From Schizophyllum amplum (taxonomy: Eukaryota; Basidiomycota; Agaricomycetes; Agaricales; Schizophyllaceae): DNA of 64,000 bases. The position numbers and the translations under genes were made by a program. The stretch lies in NCBI GenBank assembly GCA_007026445.1, contig VDMD01000036.1:1-64000 (forward strand). The letters run 5' to 3'. Below the pieces are notes generated by a model. The model was not told the origin of the DNA, did not search any database, and saw only the letters and a list, made by a program, of their open reading frames with translations. Positions 35,512 through 43,283 of this stretch are shown here, piece by piece (within the stretch, counting starts at the first letter, position 1; the number at the start of each line of letters is the position of its first letter).

Positions 35512-35561
35512 ACAGTACGGAGGCAGGGGTGCAGACGCTGCGGCGTTGGCGCGCACCCGTT

Positions 35562-35924
35562 CTAAAAACTCTGAGCCAGCTGTTCGAGAAGACGTCCTTG
35601 GGCGGCAAGCGCCTGCGTGAGCTGTGCGACGGAGGCGCGGATGTCGACGGCCTCGCCGGCAGGCTGCTGCGGCTGCGGCGGCCCTCGGGGTATGTCGGCG
35701 GCGGGGGCGTTGTCCTCGTCGAAGAGCGAGCCCGGGGTGTCAGTTGCCGCAACGCGCTGCTGCCGCTGCTGACCACCGCGGTTGCGTTCCAGTCCCATGT
35801 AGCGGTCCTGGCAGACTCCCTGCATGTGCCCGATGCGGCCACAGAAGTCGCACTTCCGGTCCTTGTGGGGGCAGGCTGCCTTCGAGTGGTTCTTGCTGCC
35901 GCACCCAAAGCACAGCCCGATCAT
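35562..35924 (-). CDS. Nucleocapsid part of Gag, two zinc knuckles
   Basis: 120 codons starting at an ATG that overlaps the gag stop as ATGA. Two CX2CX4HX4C knuckles follow at once ([14 protein letters not shown] and [14 protein letters not shown]), the RNA-binding nucleocapsid. The rest is Gln/Pro-rich and ends with a stop 50 bp before pol's ATG. It is in the -1 frame relative to gag. Upstream in its own frame the sequence reads RFDFLRA, which is normal for these Gags, so it is probably the displaced C-terminus of gag and not a separate gene. The shift maps to a run of five C. One added base there joins the two frames. Confidence 0.8.
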   Translation of the reverse strand: MIGLCFGCGSKNHSKAACPHKDRKCDFCGRIGHMQGVCQDRYMGLERNRGGQQRQQRVAATDTPGSLFDEDNAPAADIPRGPPQPQQPAGEAVDIRASVAQLTQALAAQGRLLEQLAQSF

Positions 35925-36727
35925 GGCGCGCAGGAAGTCGAAGCGAGTGCGACCGTTGCCGGTGGTACGGGGGCGGGGCGCGCAGCGGTTCGCGTGGCGT
36001 CCACATCCATGGCATAGGGGTCCGGCGCACTCTGGGCGCGGCCAACGGGGCCCTGCCTGTCTTCGGCCTTCTCTCCGCGCTCCAGATAGTCGATCGCCGT
36101 GGCGCGCTCGATGAGGTCGGCGAGGTCCTTCGGTTCACCCTTGGCAACATGCATGCTCAAGAGCAGGCGCCGGATGGACTTCGGGAGCTTCTGCTTGAAG
36201 CGCTCCATGAGATCGGTGTTGGAGTAGCCGGAGCGTTCGCCAAGTTCCTTGAAGTCCGCAGCAAAACCCGGCACCGCACGACCGTCCATCTGAAGGGCCT
36301 TCAGCTGGTTGCGGGCCTCGATGGCCTCGTCGGCGGCAACGAAGCGATTCTTGAAGGCGGTACAGAGCTTGGACCAGTCACCGTCGAAGGGGGCCTTGTT
36401 GGCAACGAGGTCCTTGAAGGCGGAGTTGGCGAATGAGCTGGCGTCGCCCTCGAGGAGAGTGAGGAAGGAGGTGATCCAGGCTGCCTCGTCCTTCCGCCCA
36501 TTCGGGTTCAGGCCCGGTTGCTTGCTGGCCCAGACAGCGAAGTGGTTCAGGAACTTGCGCGCGTCCTCCTTGGCGGTGCCGCGATACGCGGCTGGCTTCG
36601 TGACAGTCTTGTCCTCCCGTCCGGCCGAACCATGATTCGTGTTACTGACCAGCTGGTTAAGCGAGTTGGTCGTGTTCATCATGTTCGTCAACAGACTGTT
36701 CACTTGATCCGGAGTCAGACTCGTCAT
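35921..36727 (-). CDS. gag: Gag capsid of the chromovirus
   Basis: 268 residues from the ATG at 36727 (MTSLTPDQVNSLLTNMMNTT). The body (AYRGTAKEDARKFLNHFAVW, WSKLCTAFKNRF, GYSNTDLMERFKQKLPKSIR) fits the retrotransposon Gag capsid fold, and MDVDATRT near the end is typical just before the zinc knuckles. The frame then runs out into a stop that overlaps the nucleocapsid ATG. The same frame is open upstream to about 37541 with no ATG, and reads protein-like at 37090-37400 (GDTAYFADEQSFIHWCDPYT). The true start may therefore lie upstream through a non-ATG codon, splicing or a shift. Confidence 0.85.
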   Translation of the reverse strand: MTSLTPDQVNSLLTNMMNTTNSLNQLVSNTNHGSAGREDKTVTKPAAYRGTAKEDARKFLNHFAVWASKQPGLNPNGRKDEAAWITSFLTLLEGDASSFANSAFKDLVANKAPFDGDWSKLCTAFKNRFVAADEAIEARNQLKALQMDGRAVPGFAADFKELGERSGYSNTDLMERFKQKLPKSIRRLLLSMHVAKGEPKDLADLIERATAIDYLERGEKAEDRQGPVGRAQSAPDPYAMDVDATRTAARPAPVPPATVALASTSCAP

Positions 36728-37082
36728 CGTCGCTGGATTCGGGGGCGAGCTGGCGGTGGAATGCGGGGGCGGGGGTATCGGTGTGACTGAGGTGGTTACG
36801 GAACTGGGCGCGACGGCGGAGGCAGTCGCGGAGGCGGAAGCGGGCGTGGCGGTAGTTTCCTCGGGCCTCGACGTAGTCGGCACGGAGGCGGAGATGAGTG
36901 GCGCGCTTAATGTGGTAGGGGCCGTGGACGTGAACGGAGAGGCTGGCAACGGCCTGATGGGTGCGGAGATAGTAGAATTCTGCTCGGCGGAGACGTCGGA
37001 TGTACTCCTGGGATAGTTGGCTGTGGATCTCGTAGAGGGCTGTGGGGGTAATAGGGTGGGCGCAGTAGGTGCAGTCGGCCAT
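36657..37082 (-). CDS. ATG-initiated frame overlapping the gag N-terminal region
   Basis: 141 codons starting directly after an in-frame stop (TGAATG), in a different frame from gag and overlapping its ATG by 71 bp. The peptide looks real: a CTYC pair near the start (MADCTYCAHPITPTALYEIH), a long charged helical segment (SQLSQEYIRRLRRAEFYYL, LRADYVEARGNYRHARFRL) and an acidic Ser/Asp tail. The gag frame here reads only Pro/Thr/Ser. It could be an accessory protein, or the original N-terminal part of Gag displaced by frameshifts. No family recognised. Confidence 0.55.
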   Translation of the reverse strand: MADCTYCAHPITPTALYEIHSQLSQEYIRRLRRAEFYYLRTHQAVASLSVHVHGPYHIKRATHLRLRADYVEARGNYRHARFRLRDCLRRRAQFRNHLSHTDTPAPAFHRQLAPESSDDDESDSGSSEQSVDEHDEHDQLA

Positions 37083-37535
37083 TCAGCGGGTTCGGGTTCT
37101 TCGTCTGGAGTGTGCGGACGGTCCTCGCGTGTCTGCGCAAAGGATTCGGGTGCGGGTGTCTGGGCGCGGGATGGGGCGAGCGATACGGGGCGGCTGCTGA
37201 GGGTTCGTCCAATACGCTGGGTGACGACGGGTGCGGGGATAGTGGGGCTGAAGGTGACTGGGTGTCCTCCTTCAAAAGAGACGGTGACGGTGGACTGGAT
37301 GGAGCGGGCGAGGCGGTGGGGGCAGTCGGTGTAGGGGTCGCACCAGTGGATGAATGACTGCTCGTCGGCGAAGTATGCGGTATCGCCGTCAGGGTCCTGG
37401 CCGTGTAGGCGACCTAGGCAGCGGGCGGACGGAGGTTCTTCAGGTGAAGGGGTACCAGATGGGGCACGGAAGGCCGTTGTGGGCGAAGCGTGGCCTGCAG
37501 GGGCGACCAAGGGGTGGGCGCCGGTGCAGTGAGAG

Positions 37536-37545
37536 ATCTCGACCT
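37536..37545 (-). promoter_or_regulatory. Primer-binding site, probably self-primed
   Basis: Two bases inside the 5' LTR the sense strand reads AGGTCGAGAT. It lacks the TGG needed to pair with a tRNA CCA end. It is the exact complement of ATCTCGACCT, which lies in the LTR about 30 bp downstream of a TATA box, where the transcript should begin. This matches the self-priming scheme known from Tf1/sushi-type elements. Confidence 0.7.
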
Positions 37546-37547
37546 AG

Positions 37548-38055
37548 TGTGCCGACGAGACTCGGAGCGACCACACAACAACAACAAACAACCAGAGAGG
37601 AACACCACACGTGATCGGCACGTGCAGGGCAACGGAGGGAGAGATAGGCGATCCCGACGGTGTCGACGGCGTAGAGCACAAATCGACAAGGGCGAGCGTT
37701 GTGCAGGCTAGTCCCAATGACCAAGTTAGCATTCCCTTCTACCTAAAGGTATAGTAAGGCGCACCTAGTCCCAATGACCAAGAGGTCGAGATGGGGAACT
37801 AGGTGCTGGTACAGGGCTTATAGGTAAGAGGGAGGAGAAGCGAGTTCTAAGGCGTCAGGATGGCGCGATATGATGCGATATAGTACAGAGGCAGAGGCGG
37901 ACGAAAGGGGAAAGCCAAAGTGGGGAGCATGTGATAAGGGTTGGGTCCCGAGATAGCCGGTGGGTCTAGATGCGTAAACAGTCCAAAATAGGGGGAAAAG
38001 GAAAATGAAAAGGGACAAACAAGGGAAAATAAGGGTATACTGGCGCGTCGTGACA
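37548..38055 (-). repeat. 5' LTR of the chromovirus
   Basis: 508 bp. It differs from the other LTR by a single missing G. In the sense direction it gives U3, a TATAAG box (37817-37822) and a presumed R start at 37792, then leads to the primer-binding site. Confidence 0.95.
37783..37822 (-). promoter_or_regulatory. LTR core promoter: TATA box and likely transcript start
   Basis: Sense TATAAG at 37822-37817 lies 30 bp before the A of ATCTCGACCT (37792-37783), the standard TATA-to-start distance. The start is inferred from this spacing together with the primer-binding-site complementarity. Confidence 0.6.
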
Positions 38056-38060
38056 CGACC

Positions 38061-38955
38061 ACGGCAGCGCCTCGACCTTCACGGTCGTATCTCGACCTCG
38101 ACCTCGAGACTCGGCAGCGCTTTTTGGCTGCATCGCCGTCGAACTCGGATGTGGGAGCGCTCCGTCGCTACCTCCACAGTTGCGCTTTATCACGTCGAAC
38201 GCGGGCGCGCTTCATCTCGACGTCGAGCTCGGGGACGTGCTGTCTCAGCGAAGGCGGGAGCCCTTTGGCCCGGCGAGGGTGGGGGCATATCGTCTCGTTG
38301 AAGGCGGGAGCGCTTCGTCTCGTCATGTCGAAAGCGGGACGCTCTTTACGTCGGATTACAGCGCTTCGAACTCCACAGTCGCTTTTCGTCTCGGACGTGC
38401 CGTGGGCGCTTCCCCTCGGCGAAGGTGGGGACGTCCTTCGTCCACCTCAAGCTCGTAAGCGCTTCGTCCCGAGGGCGGTCGTTGAGGGCGACCTATTTCC
38501 GTCCTTCGTCGCGTCGGCCTACAGTCTTCTCATCAAAGTTGTCTCGTCTTGACGACGGACGCGGGCGGGCTTCGACTTGGCGAGGGCAAGTACTTCGTCC
38601 CGGCGAAGGCGGGCGCACTTCGAGCTCGAAAGCCCTCTGTTTCGACTCCGACCTCGAAGGCGGGCGAGCTATGTCTTGACGAAGACTCGCTTCGAACACG
38701 GGCGCGCCTCGAGCTCGAAGGAGCGGGAGCCTGTCGTTTCGGCGAATGCAGGATCCTGTCGTTTCGGCGAAGGCGGAGGCCTGTGGTCGACTTTGACCTC
38801 GAGAGCCTGTCTTCGTCTGGACGAGGCCGGGCGTGCTCCGTCTCGTCGAACGCGGCGGCGCATGTCTCGTCGGAATCGGGAACGCGCTTCGTCCCGAACT
38901 CAAACTCGGGTGCGCCTTCGTCTCGCCCTCGAGCGCTGGGAGCGATTCGTCACTG
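38061..38955 (+). repeat. GC-rich minisatellite field, middle part
   Basis: Continuation of the field at 30380-31087 on the far side of the retrotransposon: degenerate GCGGGAGCGCTTCGTCTCG and GTCGTTTCGGCGAAGGCGG units. Frames on both strands are repeat-driven. Confidence 0.8.
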
Positions 38956-39830
38956 AGCGCTATTGCTCCTACAGCGTCAGCATCACGTGATGCTTCCCAC
39001 GCCTCATAAGGCTGACAATGGCGAAGTCCGGCGTTTTCCAACGAAGTGTAATATTCCTGTCCTATGGAACGTTCCCAATCGATGCTAGCGTTATAAATAC
39101 ATACTAATGGTCGTCTGATATGCAAAGAAGAGCACTAATGTCGAATGTATAGCCGTTTTACCTGCAATTTGGGCCTCGGGTCATGACAAAGGCCACCCTG
39201 AGCAAAAAGACGAGTACCGTGAAGAATTCTGTCAATGTGGCATGTTCTATAGAACACCAGAGACGTTCAGAAATATTCCAATCAAGAACGGCGCGCCAAT
39301 TTCTGTTTCGACAACGCAGGCTTGTGCTTTTCGGCAAATCCCGAAGGGCCTCGCGCGCGACGCCGAGGGACCCTCAATGCGCCAACGGCGCCGCCATCCG
39401 CATTTCCTTGCCCTAGGTACTGATTACTGTCTGTACATGCTCAGGTAAGGCATCACAGTCGTAGGTGCGAGGCAAAGCAAAAATTAGAGCGCAAAAAGCG
39501 CCAGCCGCGAGAGTCGAACACGTGACCGTCGCAGGCATTCATCAAAGCTACGTAATAGGTATAGAAGCGCTTTACCGTTAGAGCATTCTTCTGTACATCT
39601 TGGGTTGCGGCTTGGGGTATATATAGCGTGTTGCTTACCGCCCCCATGTCTGACGCGCTGTTCCAGTCACGATTCAGCTTAAGGGCTCGCACTCTCCACG
39701 CTCTTTTATGGCTTTACTGTATTTAGCAACGCAGTTTGTGCACTACACGTTCATAACAGGCGCTCGCGCGGCCAGCCCACGGGGCGTGGGAATTGTCACG
39801 TGATGCTGACGCCGTAGGAGCAATAGCGCT
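38956..39830. mobile_element. 875-bp element with about 48-bp terminal inverted repeats
   Basis: 38956-39003 (AGCGCTATTGCTCCTAC...CCCACGCC) and 39783-39830 are inverted copies differing at about five positions. Inside is AT-richer unique sequence with no long frame, a TATATATA near 39617 and a tRNA-like stretch. It separates two stretches of the same minisatellite, as an insertion would. No clear target-site duplication is seen. Size and lack of coding suggest a non-autonomous MITE-like element, but an inversion breakpoint is an alternative. Confidence 0.6.
39493..39590 (-). ncRNA. tRNA-like pol III unit, probable tRNA pseudogene or SINE relic
   Basis: On the minus strand, TGCTCTAACGGTAAAGC resembles a D-arm/A box, GTTCGACTC matches the B-box core, and a T5 run follows 13 bases later as a pol III terminator. 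The A-to-B spacing (about 52 bp) would need an intron or long variable arm. The acceptor stem and T-stem do not pair well, so it is not a normal tRNA. Confidence 0.35.
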
Positions 39831-42170
39831 TGCTCGATTCGTCAAACTTGGGAGCACGTCAACAGCGGAACCGCTTCGTCACGTCAAACGTGGGCTCGGC
39901 GCGTCTCAACCTCGAGCTCTGGGGAGCACCGACCTTGGACGCGCGATCGCTTCGACGTCGAGCTCGGGCGTGCTTTGTGCGGGCCAGGGCGGGAGCCCTT
40001 CGTCTCGAACGCGCCGGGAGCGCTTCGGCGAATGCGGGAGCCTCGCTTCGTCTCGTCAAAGGCGGGAGCGCTTCGTCAACGTCCTCGGCGAAGGTGGGCT
40101 CGACTTCAAAGCCTCGAAGGCGGGAGCCTGTCGTCTTAGCGTAAGCGGGAGCGGAAGCACATTTCAAGGAAAGGAGGGATCGCTTCGCCCTCGACTTTGG
40201 GCGCGCCTTGGTCTCGGCGAAAGCTTGTCTCTCGTGCATCGAAGGCGAAGGGGCGCGAGGCGAAGGCGAAGCAGCGGGAGCGAAGACGGATGCGAAGGCG
40301 GGCACGCTCCGTCCTCGTCTCGAGGGGTGCTCGACGACGTCGACCGATCGAACCCGAAGGTTCGGGTGATAACTGGAGATCAGGAAAAGGCGAGGCTCGA
40401 AGCCAAGGCAAAACGCCGCTTGAAAGCGGGGCGAAGGATGTCGAAGGCGCTGGGGCTCGAAGGCGCCGCGGGCGGCGAAGGCGAAAGCGTCGAAAGCAAA
40501 GGCGAAGGCGACGGCGAAGGGGCGTCAACGGCGAAGGGGCGAAGGCGGGCGGGGACGCTTCGTCGTCCAAGGCGAAGGCGGGGACGCTTCATTCCGACCT
40601 CGGGAGCGCTGCGACTCGACCTCGATCTTGAGGGCGGGGTTGCTTCGTCTCAAACGCGCCGTTGGCGCTTCGCCCTCGATGCAAGGAGGAAGTGCCTTCC
40701 TCTCGGCGAGGGCGGGAGCGCATCTTCGTCTCAACCTCAACCTCCACAGTCCCATCTCGTCTTGGCGAACGCGGGAGCGCTTCGTCCATGGTGCTAAAGC
40801 GGCGGCGCGCGTCTCGACTAAGGCTAAGGCGAGAGCGCATCTCGTCTATACGAAGGCGGGAGCGAGCGCTTTCAGGGCCGGAGGTGGAAGCCTCTTGTCT
40901 CGGCAAAGGCAGGCGCGCCCCGAGCAGCTCGAGAACGCTTCGTCTCGAGCTCCACGTCAAAGGCGGGGACGCTTCGTCTCAAACGCGCCGTGGGTGCTAC
41001 GTCCTCGGATGTGGTAGCGCCTCGTCTCGGCAATGGCGGGAGCGCTTCGGCCAGGATGAGAAGGAGCGGGAGGCGAGGCGAAGGCGGGGACGTTCCGTCA
41101 CGTCGGACTCGGCGGGGACAATTTCGAAAGGCGGGCGGAAGCCTGTCGTTTCGGCAAAGGCGGGAGGAGCGCTTCGTCTCGGCGAAGGCGGGCGCGATTC
41201 GGCTCAACGACGAAGGCGAACGCAAGGGAGGGAGCCTGTCGTTGGCCTCAGCGACCTCGGTGGATCGCATAGTCTCGACGTCGATGGCGGTAGGCGAGGC
41301 GGCGGCGCACGCCTCCGCGTAGGCGGGAGCGCACCTCGCCATCGACCTCAAAAGAGGGAGCATGTCTTGCTTCGCCTCAACCTCGAAAACGAGAGCGCTT
41401 TGTCGCGTCGAAGGGCGGGAGGCTTGGCTTGTGTCGTCGAGGGCGCGCTTTGTCCTGTCAAAGGCGGGAGCCTGTCGTCTCGACCTGCATAGTCGCCCTT
41501 GTCACGTCGAATGCGGGACCGCTCCGTCTCAACCTCGAAGGCGGGACGCGCTTAGGGCGGGGTGTAAAGGCGAGACGCGCTTCAGACGGGGTGCGAACGC
41601 GAGAGCGCTTCAACCGCGGCAGTGCTTCGTCGATCTCGGGATTCGGGAACGCTCTGTTTTGAACGGCGACGCTCACGCGGGAGGGACACGTCCTCGATCC
41701 CTGCAGAGAGGCGTCCCTCGGCCCGACCGAGGAGGCATCTTGGCGACCCATCCAAAGAGCCTAGGCGTCCTCGTCGAGCTTGACAAAGGGACGTCCTCCT
41801 CGACCTCCATAGAGGGCGTCTCCTCGACCTGTGTCCTGGACCGTGTCCTCGACCCCTTGACGGTCTGGGTGTGGACAAAACGTTCGGCGGATTCGGGTGC
41901 GGGTAAGTTGGTCTGGCGTGTTCGGTTGCGGCCGAGGCGGGCTGGATGCGAGCGAAGCGTCCCCTGGTGACTTGACGGGTGATCGATTTCTGGCGGCGCG
42001 GCTCAGTTCGGACGTGGCGGCAGGATCAAGGCAAGGCGTCCCCTCGTGACTTCGTGTCCTCGCGACTTCAAGTTCGACGGGCAATCGGCTGCTGGCGGGG
42101 CGATCAGGTTCTGGCAAAGCGGCTAGGTTCGGGCTCGGGCGAAGCGTCTCCTCAGCCTTGACGGTCGTTG
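39831..42170 (+). repeat. GC-rich minisatellite field, right part
   Basis: Degenerate units such as GGCGAAGGCGGGAGCGCTTC and TCGTCTCGACCTCGAGG run for 2.3 kb. Long frames on both strands encode Arg/Ser/Gly-rich repeats without conserved features. Towards 41.8-42.2 kb the theme shifts to GCGTCCCCTCGTGACTT. Confidence 0.8.
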
Positions 42171-42815
42171 CGAGGTAGTGGAGGGCGACGCCGACGGGGG
42201 CGTCTCCTCAGGCTCCAGGCCAACCACCACCTCAACCGGGCCCACATATATATGTATATCGCCCGCCGCTGTCTCACCTTATACAATCACCTCAGTGTCT
42301 CGCCTACCCGCTGGTTCTCCCCCTATTTCTATGCCCCGCCCTCGGCTCGCCCTGTTTACCCGGTCCCTGTCTCGCCTATCGGCGTTTTGTGTCTTCCGCT
42401 CCTCAGCCGCGCCCCGCTCCTTAACCGCTCTCCTGTCCTCATCCGCTCCCCTCTGCTTTGGAAACTCCAGCCCACTGAACAAGGCACTCTTTCCCAGCGC
42501 TCGACGACGCGCCCCTTGTCAGCGCGCGACAACAACGTTCCCTCCTCCTCAGCCGCTCCCCTCCCCTTTAGCGTCTCCCCCGGAGCGTTCGACGACGCGC
42601 CCCCTCCCTTGCATTTGACGGTGTTTTGAGATACGAAGGGCAACGACCCGCCCCTGCCTTGCATTCGGCGGTGTCCTTCTGTGGAGAAGCGACTGAGCTC
42701 GATCAGACGAGGTGCCACTGAGCTCGGGGAGACGAAGACGTCGTGACTTTGACGAGACGACAGGCTCCCAAGTTCGACGAGGTGCTAGGGGACGAAGTGG
42801 GGACTCGGAGGCGAG
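42171..42815. other. Pyrimidine-rich stretch, no gene recognised
   Basis: ATATATATGTATAT at about 42246-42260 is followed by 350 bp of C/T-rich sequence that looks like a fungal promoter, but no gene follows. A roughly 27-bp partial duplication (CCCCTCCCTTGCATTTGACGG and CCCCTGCCTTGCATTCGGCGG) lies at about 42600-42675. Confidence 0.4.
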
Positions 42816-43283
42816 GATGGCGGTCTATGGGGGCAATACGACGACGCATACATGATGATAGTGTACAAGCGCTGCAGGGGCCTGCTGACAAAGGAGGTCC
42901 TTAATCGCATGACGGGTGCCGCTGAGCAAGCGCCGCTCTTACCACGGCTCACGTCCCTCGACTTCAACATAGCGCCCAACCACAGGAATTTCAGCGAACG
43001 AGCGTTACGTAGGTTCGTCCGATCTAGGAGCGTGCCAAGTGTGCGAGGTGGGTGTAGCGTGGTAGCGTTGGAAAGAGTCAGAGCCAGCGGAATATACGAT
43101 AATGTCAACGACTTCGAAGGCGACGGGCGTGATGAATCGGATGACGACGTCGAAGATGGCGGAGACGACGAGGACGAGGATAAAGACAACGAGGAAGATG
43201 ACGAAGACGATTCGGAGGAATGCGACGAAGACGATGAAGATGACGAAGATGACGGCGAAGAGGGCGGCGAGGACAACGACTAG
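42816..43283 (+). pseudogene. 5'-truncated F-box protein gene (C-terminal fragment)
   Basis: From about 42816 the sequence aligns to the last quarter of the intact F-box gene at 58075-59439. VLNRMTG, PLLPRLTSLDFNI, NFSERALRRFVRSR and PSVRGGCSV match VLDRMTG, PLVPRLTSVHFDI, NFSEPALRRFVRSR and PSVRGGCSV. The F-box and middle are missing, and stops occur just before 42852. The frame continues into an Asp/Glu tail of about 50 residues ending in TAG at 43281. It is the outer end of the left arm of the large inverted repeat, and its breakpoint abuts minisatellite. Confidence 0.85.

Larger units (their letters stand above)
31088..38055 (-). mobile_element. Complete Ty3/gypsy chromovirus (LTR retrotransposon)
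   Basis: Two near-identical LTRs (509 and 508 bp, TG...CA) enclose gag, nucleocapsid and pol in minus-strand order with a C-terminal chromodomain. A 5-bp target duplication CGACC lies outside both ends (31083-31087 and 38056-38060). The LTRs differ only by one G in a homopolymer (near 31221), so insertion is recent. Total length is 6,968 bp. It interrupts the minisatellite field. gag, nucleocapsid and pol lie in three different frames, which is unusual for an otherwise intact copy. Confidence 0.97.

Noticed and set aside
35512..35556. Earlier pol start at 35556
   Set aside because: That codon is GTG. The first ATG is at 35511, and pol is probably made as a fusion with Gag anyway.
37510..37512. 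Possible gag start at 37510
   Set aside because: The codon is TTG. No in-frame ATG occurs until 36727, so no upstream start is claimed.
39493..39590. Functional tRNA gene
   Set aside because: A and B boxes are imperfect and too far apart, and neither the acceptor stem nor the T-stem pairs properly.
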